From Kocuria turfanensis (GTDB lineage: Bacteria; Actinomycetota; Actinomycetes; Actinomycetales; Micrococcaceae), in NCBI RefSeq assembly GCF_001580365.1, contig NZ_CP014480.1, positions 434,001 through 498,000 of the forward strand: DNA of 64,000 bases. Direction: 5' to 3'. The notes under the pieces are model-generated. The model saw only the letters and a program-made list of their open reading frames with translations, was not told the DNA's origin and ran no database searches. Positions 1 through 8,201 of the stretch are shown piece by piece; within the stretch, counting starts at the first letter, position 1; each line of letters begins with the position of its first letter. Both the position numbers and the translations under genes were made by a program.

Positions 1-264
1 GACGGCTACCATCCATGCCAGATCCGAGAGATGGACGGGCAGGGAGATGTGGACGTCGAAGTTCTCCGGCAGCCACCGGTAGACGAGCATCGCCACCGCA
101 TATCCGGCCAGGACCGCGGCGAACACCCGGGAGAAGAGCACCTCGGCTCGTGCACCCCGCAGGCGGCGGCCGAGGCCCACGACGACCACGGCGCCGAGGG
201 CGCAGACGCCCAGGGCGGCCCAGTGCGTCGGGCCGTAGGGCACGAAGACGTCCTCGCTCGGCAC
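1..264 (-). CDS. YwaF/TIGR02206-like integral membrane protein (partial, 3' end outside window)
   Basis: The first 88 codons are present; the gene runs off the left edge of the window. I chose the GTG at 262-264 because an AAGGAAGGGG ribosome site lies just upstream. The protein starts VPSEDVFVPYGPTHW, then has a hydrophobic helix, a basic loop (GRRLRGAR), a second helix ending YRWLPENFDVHISLPVHL, and a third begins. A short start followed by a YGPTHW-type motif and an LPVHLSDL-type motif is typical of the TIGR02206/YwaF family of six-helix proteins of unknown function. Family assignment is by eye; function is unknown. Confidence 0.7.
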   Translation of the reverse strand, partial: MPSEDVFVPYGPTHWAALGVCALGAVVVVGLGRRLRGARAEVLFSRVFAAVLAGYAVAMLVYRWLPENFDVHISLPVHLSDLAWMVAV

Positions 265-501
265 CGTGGACTCACCCCTTCCTTCCGACCTGCGAAGAGA
301 AGGCCGACCGCCGCGAGGCCAGCAGTTCCCGTGGGCACGTGGTGGCGGATCCTGGGGGAGTCCCCGATGCAGGATGTGGCCTCCGGCGGGATCGGTCGAA
401 GCCAGACACCCGGAGCCGGCGGCCGCCTGGGCCCCCCGTTCCACGCTCGGTGCATCGGGTGGGACGCGGCATCCGGTGTGCCGAGCGTGCCCGGGACAGA
501 A

Positions 502-648
502 CTACTGCAGCAGCGGATTGAGCCCCAGGGACACGATGCCGACGGCGATCACGCACCCCGCGGCCACGACGAACCCGGCCACCACGGTGACCAGGGCCCA
601 CGGACGTCCCTGGCCGGAGCGTCGGGTCCGGGATGTAGGGGCGCTCAT
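502..648 (-). CDS. 48-aa single-span membrane protein
   Basis: The gene encodes 48 residues. The ATG at 648 is preceded at good spacing by GGAGGAG (about 655-661), which is why this start is preferred over an upstream in-frame start at 777 that would add unstructured Arg/Pro-rich sequence. The N-terminus is basic (TSRTRRSGQGRP) and is followed by one long hydrophobic stretch rich in Val, Ala and Gly, then LNPLLQ. This is the layout of a small inner-membrane protein with the N-terminus inside. I do not recognise a family. It is convergent with nothing and lies alone between two oppositely facing genes. Confidence 0.55.
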   Translation of the reverse strand: MSAPTSRTRRSGQGRPWALVTVVAGFVVAAGCVIAVGIVSLGLNPLLQ

Positions 649-915
649 GACAACTCCTCCGATCGACGTGACCGGAGGTCTGTCCCGACCCGCAGCGGGG
701 CCCGCCCGCCGGACCCCTGCTGGGGGTCGGGATGACGACGGGGCGTCGTGGGGATACTCCCCTCCCTGTACAGACAAGTGAAGCAGAGTTCACCTGTTGG
801 GTCAAGGTCACGGCCGGGCCTCCGTGAACCGCAGGACACCCCGGTGCGGCCGGACCGGTCCGCGGGGCCGATCGGGCTGGTGCGACCCACCGTCCCGAGA
901 AGGCAGAATCGCGGC

Positions 916-1296
916 ATGACCTCCACCACCGACGCCTCCGACGCCGGCACCCCGTCACCTCCCACTCCCGCGACTCCCGGTCCGCTCGCACCGGAACCGA
1001 GGGTGACCGAACGCCCCGCCTGGACGTTGCTGACCAACCACGGGCACGTCCTGCTGGCCGTGGCCCAGTCCCAGGACGCCCGGGTCGCCGAGATCGCCGC
1101 CCAGGTGGGCATCACCACTCGGGCGACCCTGGCCATCCTCAAGGACCTCGAGGACGCGGCCTACCTCACCCGGCGCCGGGTCGGCCGGCGCAGCCACTAC
1201 ACCGTGGACACCCACCAGCACTTCCGCCATCCAGCCACCGCCGCCCACGAAGTGGGGGAACTGCTGGCGATCTTCGCCGATCCTGCCCACCCCTGA
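916..1296 (+). CDS. winged-helix (ArsR/MarR-like) transcriptional regulator
   Basis: A 126-aa protein. The first 35 residues are a low-complexity Ser/Thr/Pro tail. From about residue 37 a winged helix follows: a first helix containing LTNHGHVLLAVAQ, a turn with DARVAEIAAQVGI as helix 2, TTRATLAILKDLEDAAYL as the recognition helix, and RRRVGRRSHYTV as the wing. The last part is a short helix (HEVGELLAIFA). The pattern LLAVA..PDARVxEIAxxVGIT is common in actinobacterial regulators. The ATG at 916 fits the domain boundaries better than the upstream in-frame GTG/ATG sites. Target genes are not evident; the gene stands alone. Confidence 0.75.
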   Translation: MTSTTDASDAGTPSPPTPATPGPLAPEPRVTERPAWTLLTNHGHVLLAVAQSQDARVAEIAAQVGITTRATLAILKDLEDAAYLTRRRVGRRSHYTVDTHQHFRHPATAAHEVGELLAIFADPAHP

Positions 1297-1475
1297 TGAA
1301 CGCCTCCCCAGCAGGGACACGGGAGAGGGCGGGTCTGCCGGGCACAGACGCGCTCCAGACGCCGCTTCGCTGACCCGGTGCCCTGCCCCGGAGCGGCCGG
1401 CCACGGCACACCGCGCCGACGCCTCACGGCGCGGATGCCCCCCGCCGGCGGGGAGTCTTCGCGGTCGGGGGCCGG

Positions 1476-1703
1476 TCACCGTGGCTTCGGCGGCAGGGCC
1501 GCCACCCAGGCGATCCCGGCAACGACCTGCAGCACCCCGACGGCCCGCATCAGGCCGGGGTGCTCCACGAACATCGCCACCACCCGGCGCACCGGATCGG
1601 GTCCGATCATCCACCGGGCGGCATGGCGGGCCGGGAAGAGCGCGGCAACGACACCATCGCCGATGGTGACCAGAGCAATGCTCTCTGCAATACGGACCTG
1701 CAC
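1476..1703 (-). CDS. 75-aa two-helix membrane protein
   Basis: I chose the GTG at 1703 because GGAGG lies six bases upstream. The 75-aa product has a hydrophobic helix near residues 8-22 (IALVTIGDGVVAALF), a charged middle (RHAARWMIGPDPVRRVVAMF) and a second hydrophobic helix near the C-terminus (VGVLQVVAGIAWVAAL). This is a small integral membrane protein resembling short actinobacterial membrane proteins with no assigned role. A longer reading frame from 1841 exists but adds only Arg-rich, non-membrane sequence and lacks a ribosome site. Confidence 0.5.
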   Translation of the reverse strand: MQVRIAESIALVTIGDGVVAALFPARHAARWMIGPDPVRRVVAMFVEHPGLMRAVGVLQVVAGIAWVAALPPKPR

Positions 1704-1870
1704 GGGAACCTCCGGAAGGAATCGACGTCGGAGTGCCAGTGTGCCCGCACGTCGTACGGAACTTCCACAGCATCCGCCGCTTCGTGCGGCACGGAGGCTG
1801 GGCGTGCACTTGTGACCGGGGGTGAGGGCCCGGCGTCCCACCCCGTTCTCGGGACGGGTCCAGCGGAGCC

Positions 1871-1887
1871 TCGGTCCGGCAGACCGA
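1871..1887 (+). promoter_or_regulatory. Small hairpin in the leader of the importer operon
   Basis: TCGGTC and GACCGA form a 6-bp stem with a 5-nt loop about 22 bases upstream of the substrate-binding-protein start at 1910. It lies just before the GGAGAG ribosome-site region. It could modulate translation, but it is short and I recognise no riboswitch. Confidence 0.25.
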
Positions 1888-1909
1888 AGGAGAGCCGTAG
1901 GATGCGGTC

Positions 1910-2833
1910 ATGTCGATGCTGAAACGTGGTCGTGCCCTGTCCGCCGGGGCGCTCGGTCTGGCCGTCGTCTGGGGCGCGGTCGGTTGCGGCGCGTCCGCCG
2001 GCGTGGAGGAGGGGCCCGGCCCGTTGCGGATCAGTGCGATCCCGGACGTGGATCCTTCGGATCTGGCCGAGCGGGAGGAGGCGATGGCGGCGTACCTGGC
2101 TGAGGAACTCGACGTCGCGGTGGAGTATGTCCCGGTCAGCGACTACGCGGCGTCGGTGAGCCTGTTCGGCACCGGAGACCTGGACCTCGTGTTCTACGGG
2201 GGCCTGACCGGGGTGCAGGCCCGGCTGCGCACCGAGGGGGCGAGTGTGCTCGCGCAGCGCGACATCGACGCACACTTCCGCAGCGTCGTCATCGCCCATC
2301 GTGATGCGGGACTGGAGCCGGTGGACGACGTCGCCGGCCTCGCGGCGCTGGCCGGCTCCCGGTTCACCTTCGGCAGCGAGTCCTCCACCTCGGGCCGGCT
2401 GATGCCGGCGTACTTCCTCGATCAGGCCGGGATCGACCCGGAGGCCGACTTCGCCGGGGCGCCGGGTTTCTCGGGCTCGCACGACCTGACGATCGACCTG
2501 GTGGAGTCCGGCAGCTATCAGGCCGGGGTGGTGAACCTGCAGGTCTGGCAGGCGCGCACCGAGGCCGGAACGGTGGACACCGACACGGTGCGGGAGATCT
2601 TCACGACGCCGGCGTACGCCGACTACCACTGGGTCGGCGCCCCCGGGCTGGAGGAGCGCTTCGGGGGAGGCTTCACCGACAGGCTGCGGCAGGCGTTGCT
2701 GGAGGTGGACGGGTCGGATGCCGAGGAGACGGCGCTGCTGGAGCAGTACGGGGCGGAGGCGATCGTCCCTGCCGAGCCGGGGGACTACGACCGGATCGAG
2801 CAGATCGCTCGCACCCTCGGTCTGATCCGATGA
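1910..2833 (+). CDS. PhnD-family substrate-binding lipoprotein (phosphonate or putative selenate ABC importer)
   Basis: A 307-aa secreted lipoprotein. The signal peptide ends in a lipobox at Cys26 (GAVGC). The mature part starts LRISAIPDVDPSDL and contains VPVSDYAASV, LVFYGGLTGVQARL and the signature FGSESSTSGRLMPAYFL, which is typical of PhnD-type binding proteins and very close to the subgroup annotated as putative selenate ABC periplasmic proteins (TIGR04553). It should capture an oxyanion outside the cell and deliver it to the PhnE-like permease encoded two genes downstream. The stop overlaps the next start (ATGA at 2830-2833), so the genes are translationally coupled. The true substrate (phosphonate, phosphite or selenate) cannot be read from sequence. 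Confidence 0.88.
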   Translation: MSMLKRGRALSAGALGLAVVWGAVGCGASAGVEEGPGPLRISAIPDVDPSDLAEREEAMAAYLAEELDVAVEYVPVSDYAASVSLFGTGDLDLVFYGGLTGVQARLRTEGASVLAQRDIDAHFRSVVIAHRDAGLEPVDDVAGLAALAGSRFTFGSESSTSGRLMPAYFLDQAGIDPEADFAGAPGFSGSHDLTIDLVESGSYQAGVVNLQVWQARTEAGTVDTDTVREIFTTPAYADYHWVGAPGLEERFGGGFTDRLRQALLEVDGSDAEETALLEQYGAEAIVPAEPGDYDRIEQIARTLGLIR

Positions 2834-3642
2834 GCCGTGAGCGGGTGGTGACCCCACCCCGGGAGACCGGGCGGGGTGATGCGGGGATCGTGCTGCGGTT
2901 GCAGGGTGTGCGCGTGGCCTACGGGAACCGCATGGCCCTGGACGGGGTGGACCTGTCCGTGCGCCGGGGTGAGCGGGTGGCGCTGGTAGGGCCCAGCGGG
3001 GCGGGCAAGTCCACCCTGCTCGGGCTGGGCAACGGCACCGTGGTGCCCACACGGGGACGTGTGGACGTCCTCGGCGTCGAGCCGCGGGCGGTCTCACCCG
3101 GCGCGCTGCGGAAGCTGCGGGCCAGGATCGGCTCGGTGCATCAGCAGCTGCACCTCGTCGGGCCGCTGCCGGTGGTGCACAACGTCAACGCCGGGCGGCT
3201 GGGCGCATGGGGCCGGTTGCGCGCCCTGCGCTCTTTGCTCCGACCGCTTCAGCTGGACGAGGCGCGCACCGCGCTCGAGCGGGTGGGCATCGGCCCGGAT
3301 CTGCAGATGCGCACCGACCGGCTCTCCGGAGGGGAGCAGCAACGGGTGGCCCTGGCCCGGCTCCTGGTGCAGGACCCGGAGCTGGTGCTGGCCGACGAAC
3401 CGGTCGCCAGCCTGGACCCGGCCCGGGCCGAGGACGTGATGCGCCTGCTCTGCGGGCTGCTGGAGCAGCCCACCGGCCACCGGCGCACCCTGGTGGTGAG
3501 CCTGCACGACTTCGACCTGGCCGTGCGCCACTGCGATCGGGTGGTGGCCCTGCGCCAGGGCCGGGTGGTCCTCGACGTTCCTGTCGAGGAGGTGGACGAG
3601 GCCACCCGCGCGCGGGTCTACGACCTGGTCCCGGACACGTGA
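2830..3642 (+). CDS. PhnC-like ABC transporter ATP-binding protein
   Basis: A 270-aa cytoplasmic ATPase that powers the importer. It has a Walker A motif GPSGAGKST (residues 54-62), a Q-loop region (SVHQQLHLV), the ABC signature LSGGEQQR near residue 165, a Walker B LVLADEP followed by the D-loop ASLDP, and the H-loop VSLHD. The length and sequence match PhnC. The start ATG overlaps the stop of the binding protein by 4 bases, and its own TGA overlaps the GTG start of the permease (3639). So all three proteins are probably made in fixed proportion from one transcript. Confidence 0.9.
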   Translation: MSRERVVTPPRETGRGDAGIVLRLQGVRVAYGNRMALDGVDLSVRRGERVALVGPSGAGKSTLLGLGNGTVVPTRGRVDVLGVEPRAVSPGALRKLRARIGSVHQQLHLVGPLPVVHNVNAGRLGAWGRLRALRSLLRPLQLDEARTALERVGIGPDLQMRTDRLSGGEQQRVALARLLVQDPELVLADEPVASLDPARAEDVMRLLCGLLEQPTGHRRTLVVSLHDFDLAVRHCDRVVALRQGRVVLDVPVEEVDEATRARVYDLVPDT

Positions 3643-5282
3643 GACCCAGTGGCGTGAGCGCCCCGACCCGGCTGGAGGCGGCCGGCGGCGCCGCGGGCCG
3701 GCCCGCCCGGCGGCGGACGCCCGGCGGCGGACGGGGATGGGCCGTCGTGTGGGCGCTGGCGGTGGCGTGGTCGCTGGGCGGCTGGCTGACCGCCGGAGCC
3801 CCGGTCGTCAACACCTCGGGCTGGTCACGGTTCGCGGACTTCTTCGCCGCCGCGCTGTCTCCACAGCTGTCGGCGGAGTTCCTCGCCAGAACCGGGGCTG
3901 CGGCACTGAGCACGCTCTCGTACGCGGTGCTGGGCACCCTCCTCGCGGTGGTCGTCGGCCTCGTCGTCGGGGTGCTGGTCTCCGAGACCTGGTGGGCCAC
4001 CGGAACGGGGGCCAGGACCGGCCGGGGGGTGCGCCGCGTCGGGTGGCTGCTCACCCGGCTCGGGTTGGCAGTGCCGCGGGGCGTCCACGAGGCCGTCTGG
4101 GCGTTGCTGCTGCTCAGCGTGCTGGGCCGGGATCCGCTGGTGGGCGTGCTGGCGATCGCCATCCCGTTCGGGGCCATCACGGCGAAGGTCTACGCGGAGA
4201 TCATCGACGAGTCGGCCGGTGGGCCCTACGTGGCGTTGCGGGCGGCCGGGGCTCGGCGCGGACCGGCGCTGCTGTACGCGGTGCTGCCGGTCGCGTGGCC
4301 GGACCTGGTGTCCTACGCCTTCTACCGGTTCGAGTGCGCGGTGCGCTCCGCGGTCATCCTCGGCATGGTCGGTGCCGGGGGCCTGGGCTTCGAGCTGGTC
4401 CTGAGCTTCTCCGGTTCCCGGCATGCCGAAGTGTGGACGCTGATCTACACCATCGTCGTGATCGGGGCTGTGGTCGAGCGGTGGGGCGCCGGTCTCCGCC
4501 GCGCCGGCGGGGCCCAGCCCTCGAGGGTCTCCGCGGTGGCGGTCCTCGGGCTGGTGCTGGCCGCCCTGGTGCACCTGGGCCCGAACCTGTCCCGGGTGCT
4601 CTCCTCCCGGACCGCTGAGCTGTTCGCCGGCCTCGTGGCGGAGATGTTCCCGCCGAGCCTGCCCGAGGGTGGATGGGCCCGTCTGCTGGAGGAAGCACTG
4701 GTGACGCTGCAGATGTCCCTGGTGGCCGGCACGGTGGCCGCGGTGGCCGCGGTGGCCGTGGCCTTCGTGGCCGCCCGCGGCGGGACCACCCCAGCGCGCC
4801 GATCCGCCGGGATGCTGGCGCGCTGGCTGCTGCTGATGACCCGGTCACTGCCACCCCCGATCTGGGCGCTGCTGTTCCTGTTCGTGCTCCTGCCCGGCCC
4901 GCTGCCGGGAGCGCTGGCGCTGGGCGTGTACAACTTCGGCGTCCTGGGCCGGCTCTGTGCCGAGGTCGTGGAGAACATCGACCGCCGATCCCACGACCAC
5001 CTCGTGGCCACCGGGGCGCCGCCGGTGAGCGCGTTCGCGTACGGCATCGTCCCCCAGGCCGGTGGACGCTTCCTCGCCTACGGTCTGTACCGCTGGGAGG
5101 TCGCCGTGCGCGAGACCGTCGTCGTCGGGATCATCGGAGCCGGAGGACTCGGGCGACTGTTGGAGGACCAGCGCGTCGCCTTCGACCTCAGCGCCATGGC
5201 CGGCACCGTCCTGGCCCTCATCGCGCTCTGCGCCCTCGTCGACATGATCAGCGCCACCGTCCGCGGCACCGTGCGCCGATGA
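3639..5282 (+). CDS. Duplicated PhnE-type permease (two permease domains in one chain)
   Basis: A 547-aa membrane protein. I chose the GTG at 3639 because it overlaps the phnC-like stop (GTGA), the same coupling seen upstream. Two homologous permease halves are visible: about residues 60-290 and 330-545. Each carries the cytoplasmic coupling segment (first: VALRAAGARRGPALLYAVLP; second: HLVATGAPPVSAFAYGIVP) followed by YRFECAVRSAVILGMVGAGGLG or YRWEVAVRETVVVGIIGAGGLG. Phosphonate systems usually have one PhnE per gene; a fused pair forms the whole membrane pore from one chain and is seen in the putative selenate subgroup. Between the halves lies a spacer helix (VSAVAVLGLVLAALVHL). Confidence 0.88.
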   Translation: MRPSGVSAPTRLEAAGGAAGRPARRRTPGGGRGWAVVWALAVAWSLGGWLTAGAPVVNTSGWSRFADFFAAALSPQLSAEFLARTGAAALSTLSYAVLGTLLAVVVGLVVGVLVSETWWATGTGARTGRGVRRVGWLLTRLGLAVPRGVHEAVWALLLLSVLGRDPLVGVLAIAIPFGAITAKVYAEIIDESAGGPYVALRAAGARRGPALLYAVLPVAWPDLVSYAFYRFECAVRSAVILGMVGAGGLGFELVLSFSGSRHAEVWTLIYTIVVIGAVVERWGAGLRRAGGAQPSRVSAVAVLGLVLAALVHLGPNLSRVLSSRTAELFAGLVAEMFPPSLPEGGWARLLEEALVTLQMSLVAGTVAAVAAVAVAFVAARGGTTPARRSAGMLARWLLLMTRSLPPPIWALLFLFVLLPGPLPGALALGVYNFGVLGRLCAEVVENIDRRSHDHLVATGAPPVSAFAYGIVPQAGGRFLAYGLYRWEVAVRETVVVGIIGAGGLGRLLEDQRVAFDLSAMAGTVLALIALCALVDMISATVRGTVRR

Positions 5283-5899
5283 CGAGGTGACCACGCTGCC
5301 ACGGCGGGCGGGCTCACCGGAGCGGACGTGCCCTCGAGCCCCAGCGCCAAGGCCCTGCATCGCCCCCACGGGCAGCCCCGGGGCCGAGCAGTCCCGGGCC
5401 CGCAGCTCCAGCCGGCGGGCCAGCTCCTGATCCACCTCCTGGGCGGCACGCACCAGCACGCGCACCGCGCAGGTGAGTTCCGGGGCGTTGACCCGCTGCC
5501 GCTCGGAGCTCTCCACCGGGTCCTGGTCCGGCTGTTGCGTTATATCACCAGGCTGGAGCGGAACGCTCCGCTGCGGAGAGGCTCCGAGGCGGAGTTTTCG
5601 GGCCGCAATCCCGTCCGTGGCGGCAGCGGTTTCGGACGGTCGGGCGGTGGGGATGACACCTTCCTCAACATCCGTCCTGACCACCCGCGCCTGGAGATCG
5701 GCTCGACCTGGCTCGCCCCCAGAACCCGTGCTGAGCGCCCCTGGGCCGGGTCACTGCTCGGCGTGCACCTCCCTCTCACCACGCCCATCGGGGGCCTGGC
5801 CGTCATCCTCTGCGCCGGCCGGGTGCGGCTGACCCCCGTCCCTCATGAACGGCTTCAGGGCATCGTGCTCCCCGTTCCCACGCGGAATAGCGGTTCAGC
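5283..5899. other. 617-bp gap holding a MarR relic and a palindrome cluster
   Basis: Apart from the MarR relic (5290-5516), I see no intact gene. The segment 5535-5549 is unusually AT-rich for this genome (gttgcgttatatcac). It is followed by GGAGCG-GAA-CGCTCC (5555-5569) and overlapping CTCCG/CGGAG arms, which look like a former divergent regulatory region. Open frames across 5540-5830 on both strands are Arg/Pro/Ser-rich with no recognisable motif. Confidence 0.5.
5290..5516 (-). pseudogene. N-terminal relic of a MarR-family regulator
   Basis: Read from a GTG at 5516, the minus strand gives ELTCAVRVLVRAAQEVDQEL then ARRLELRARDCSA, which matches the first helices of actinobacterial MarR regulators (typically VR.AQEVD..LARRL.LRARDYSALGHL). 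After that point the sequence loses resemblance (APGLPVGAMQGLG...) and no winged helix follows. The open frame continues into the antisense of the permease gene, which is not meaningful coding. I read this as a truncated, decayed regulator. Confidence 0.45.
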
Positions 5900-6229
5900 T
5901 CAGTGGCCGGCTGCGTTGCCGTAGTGCCGTTCGACCGTGGCCACGCGAACGGTGTAGTCCACATACCAGTCGCGGGCTCCGCGGCGCTGGGCCTCCAGGT
6001 GCTCGGTGACCTGCTTCCAGGCCCGGGCGTGCTGAGCGGTCTCCCAGTAGGACACCGTGATGCCGAACCCATCGGCGTTGCGGGCGCTCTCCATCGACAG
6101 GAAGCCGGGTTGCCGGCGGGCCAGCTCCTCCATGTGCCGAGCCGCCTCGTCGTACCCGTCCTCGGGGGTGGACGCCGATCGCTGGCTGGAGAAGATCACC
6201 GCGGTGTAAGGGGGCCGCTCAGAGGTCAT
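5900..6229 (-). CDS. Antibiotic biosynthesis monooxygenase (ABM) domain protein
   Basis: A 109-aa protein, one ABM/ferredoxin-like fold. Features of the family are visible: an initial strand PYTAVIFSSQRS, the helix DEAARHMEELARRQPGFLSMESAR, then a second strand GFGITVSYWETAQHARAWKQVTEHLEAQRRGARDWYVDYTVRVATVERHYG. The FLSMES and SYWET..AWK segments are diagnostic of small dimeric ABM proteins, which are often heme- or quinone-active or of unknown substrate. The ATG at 6229 gives the usual length; 22 extra residues from an upstream start do not resemble the family. The start lies 10 bases after the stop of the serine-acetyltransferase relic. Confidence 0.8.
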   Translation of the reverse strand: MTSERPPYTAVIFSSQRSASTPEDGYDEAARHMEELARRQPGFLSMESARNADGFGITVSYWETAQHARAWKQVTEHLEAQRRGARDWYVDYTVRVATVERHYGNAAGH

Positions 6230-6239
6230 GCTGCCAGTA

Positions 6240-6704
6240 TCAGGGCCACCGGCCATTGATGGTGAAGCGTCCACCGTGCACGCACCGCCGCGCACCGCCG
6301 GCAGCCCCGACGGGCTCCGGTGGTGACGTCGAAGTCACCACGGCGCCGGCGCCGACCTTCGCCCCGGAGCCGATGAGCACCCCGTTCCCGACGACGGCGT
6401 GGCGCCGGCCGGGGAAGCCGTCGCCGACGAAGCTGGCGCCCTGATAGATGGTCACGTCGTCGCCGATCACGCTGGTCTGCCCGATGACGACCTCGCTCCC
6501 GTGGTCGATGAACAGCCGGTGCCCGATCACCGCACCGGGGTGGATGGTGATGCCGATGGCCTTCGCCGCGGCGGTGGCGATCGCCCGGGCGGCCGGTCTG
6601 CCCCACCGGGTGGACCACAGGCGGTGGGCGAACCGGGGGGCGGCCACCGCGTGCAGCCCCGGATGGCTCAGCAGCGTGGCCGCGGTGCCCTGCCCGGCGG
6701 CGGT
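6240..6704 (-). pseudogene. cysE: Degenerate serine acetyltransferase (CysE-like)
   Basis: The frame from 6704 reads GQGTAATLLSHPGLHAVAA, RFAHRLW and IHPGAVIGHRLFIDHG, then VVIGQTSVIGDDVTIYQGAS. These match the conserved core of serine acetyltransferase (left-handed beta helix with HPGA..G..FIDHG). However, the N-terminal alpha domain is absent, the first resembling codon follows directly after the TGA of the upstream gene, and no normal start with a ribosome site exists. The end is also shortened: the usual coil with a GAG-x-LGPI-type segment is missing (GSGAKVGAGAVVTS then unrelated sequence). It is probably non-functional. If expressed from GTG 6647 it would lack the catalytic trimerisation domain. 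Confidence 0.65.
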
Positions 6705-7103
6705 TCAGCGGCCTCGGGCCAGGTCCAGGTAGTGCTCGCCGGTGTGCTGTTCGGTCCGCAGCAGTTTCGTCAGCGGCACGCCGTGCGTGGTGAGGGCCCG
6801 ATGCAGCAGATCGGTCACGGTGTGCGGGCCCACGGTGATGGATTCCCCGGAGGGTCCGTCGGCTTCCGTGCGGGGCACGACGACGCTGCGCGGATCGAAG
6901 GCCATGGTCTCGCCGCGGGAATCCAGCAGCTCGCCGATGAAGTACTCGCCGGTGCGCTGGTCGGCGTAGACGGTCAGCCGCACGGCGTGGGGGTGGTGGC
7001 AGCGCAGGTGATCGGCGAGGAGCCCGAGGAGTTTCCTGGCGTAGGCGCGCTTGGCCCGGAGGAGCTTCGTTTCCGCGGCGGCCAGGACGGTGGGAGCGTT
7101 CAT
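6705..7103 (-). CDS. Hypothetical 132-aa protein
   Basis: The ATG at 7103 is preceded by a GAGAGG-like site. The N-terminal 45 residues are helical and rich in Leu, Ala, Lys and Arg (AAAETKLLRAKRAYARKLLGLLADHL), followed by alternating strands (VRLTVYADQRTGEYFIGELLDSRG) and two further helices ending HTGEHYLDLARGR. I recognise no family. The gene stops directly before the serine acetyltransferase relic in the same frame. Confidence 0.5.
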   Translation of the reverse strand: MNAPTVLAAAETKLLRAKRAYARKLLGLLADHLRCHHPHAVRLTVYADQRTGEYFIGELLDSRGETMAFDPRSVVVPRTEADGPSGESITVGPHTVTDLLHRALTTHGVPLTKLLRTEQHTGEHYLDLARGR

Positions 7104-7459
7104 CGAGTGACCTCTCGTGTGCGGCCGTGCACCTGACCGGTGCTGATGGGCCCGGCCTGGCAGACCGGGGTGTGCGCCGCGTGACCAGAAGACGCCTGGC
7201 CGGTGGAGCTCACCGCGGCTCCTGTGCGCGTGCCGATCCGCAGAAGCGACCGCGGCGGGTGCGTCGTCGCGTGTTCAGCGGGTCGCCCAGGTGCGCGGGC
7301 GCCGACCGAAGTCCCGGCCGTCCCCGCCTGCAGGTGTTCCTCATCGGCCGGGGGGACCGCGAAGGGGCGGGGGACGGAACCGTTGTCGACGGTGGCGCCG
7401 GCCGTTGCCCCTGCTGGGACCGAGTTGCTCAGCGCCCAGTGAGGAGGGACGTGCAGGGA
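7104..7459. other. 356-bp gap
   Basis: This stretch separates two minus-strand hypothetical genes. All reading frames through it are Arg/Gly/Pro-rich and show no conserved motif. I found no strong inverted repeat or promoter. Confidence 0.4.
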
Positions 7460-8014
7460 TCAGTTCTGGCGGTCTGCGGGGTGGTCCTGAGCCCGGTCGA
7501 TCCCCAGGAGGTCGTTCGTTCGGGGCAGGAAGGGGGGACAGCGGGCGTCCAGCAGCGTGGTGGCGGTGAGCATCAACCGGTCGCGCTCCACGGCCGGCAG
7601 GTGGAGGATCTCGTGCAGGTACGCCTCCAGCTCCAGGTCCCCGACGATCCCGCCGTGGTCGAGATAGCGCAGCCACAGCCGGTGTGGTGTGAGGCCGGTG
7701 CCCGCCAGGGTCCGTCGCAGCGAACGGGCCTGGATCCGGTTGAGGGTGACGTCATCGAAGATGGGAGCCTCCGGGTCCGGGAGCAGCGCGGGGTAGGTGT
7801 CGGGTCGAGCGGGTGGTGCCGGAACCGCGCCGGCAGCGCCGACGGGGGCAGCGGGGCGTCGGCGCTCCCCCAGGAGGACGCCGGCCACCACCGCCCCGGG
7901 AACCGCGATGAGCACCATGACCGCCGGCGTGTCGGTGGCCACCGCCAGGACCGCCACGGCGGCCGGGGTGGTGCACACGAACAGGCGGACCCCGGTCCGC
8001 AGCGCTGGCCTCAC
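7460..8014 (-). CDS. Hypothetical membrane-anchored protein, 184 aa
   Basis: I chose the GTG at 8014 because it sits one base after the stop of the small upstream gene (TGAGGTG), suggesting coupled translation; a GTG at 8032 is also possible. Residues about 8-45 form two closely spaced hydrophobic helices (FVCTTPAAVAVLAVATDT and VMVLIAVPGAVVAGVLL). A Pro/Ala linker follows, then a soluble helical domain of ~100 residues with LNRIQARSLRRTLAGTGLTPHRLWLRYLDHGG and LEAYLHEILHLPAVERDRLMLTATTLLDARC. The soluble part is well organised but I do not recognise it. Confidence 0.55.
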   Translation of the reverse strand: MRPALRTGVRLFVCTTPAAVAVLAVATDTPAVMVLIAVPGAVVAGVLLGERRRPAAPVGAAGAVPAPPARPDTYPALLPDPEAPIFDDVTLNRIQARSLRRTLAGTGLTPHRLWLRYLDHGGIVGDLELEAYLHEILHLPAVERDRLMLTATTLLDARCPPFLPRTNDLLGIDRAQDHPADRQN

Positions 8015-8015
8015 C

Positions 8016-8201
8016 TCAGGACCCTGAACCACGACGGGGCGGGGCGGATGCTGTGAAGGCGCTGACCGCCACCCACAGGGCCTGATCCCCGCAACGGTCG
8101 ACCGGTTCGGGAAGGAGCACCCCGGCGCAGCGGTCGATGAGGCGCTCGGCCCCCTCGTCCCGCACCCGGGGGCGCTGCGCATCGATGTCCTGCTCGGTCA
8201 T
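8016..8201 (-). CDS. Hypothetical 61-aa protein
   Basis: The ATG at 8201 is preceded by AGGGGGA at good spacing. The 61-aa product is MTEQDIDAQRPRVRDEG, then a helix AERLIDRCAGVLL and CGDQALWVAVSAF, with a short tail. It ends at 8016 and the next gene starts at 8014 (or overlaps from 8032), so the two form a small operon. No family is recognised. Confidence 0.45.
   Translation of the reverse strand: MTEQDIDAQRPRVRDEGAERLIDRCAGVLLPEPVDRCGDQALWVAVSAFTASAPPRRGSGS

Noticed and set aside
7127..8056. 309-codon plus-strand frame
   Set aside because: Antisense to two minus-strand genes with membrane helices and ribosome sites; Gly/Arg/Gln-rich.
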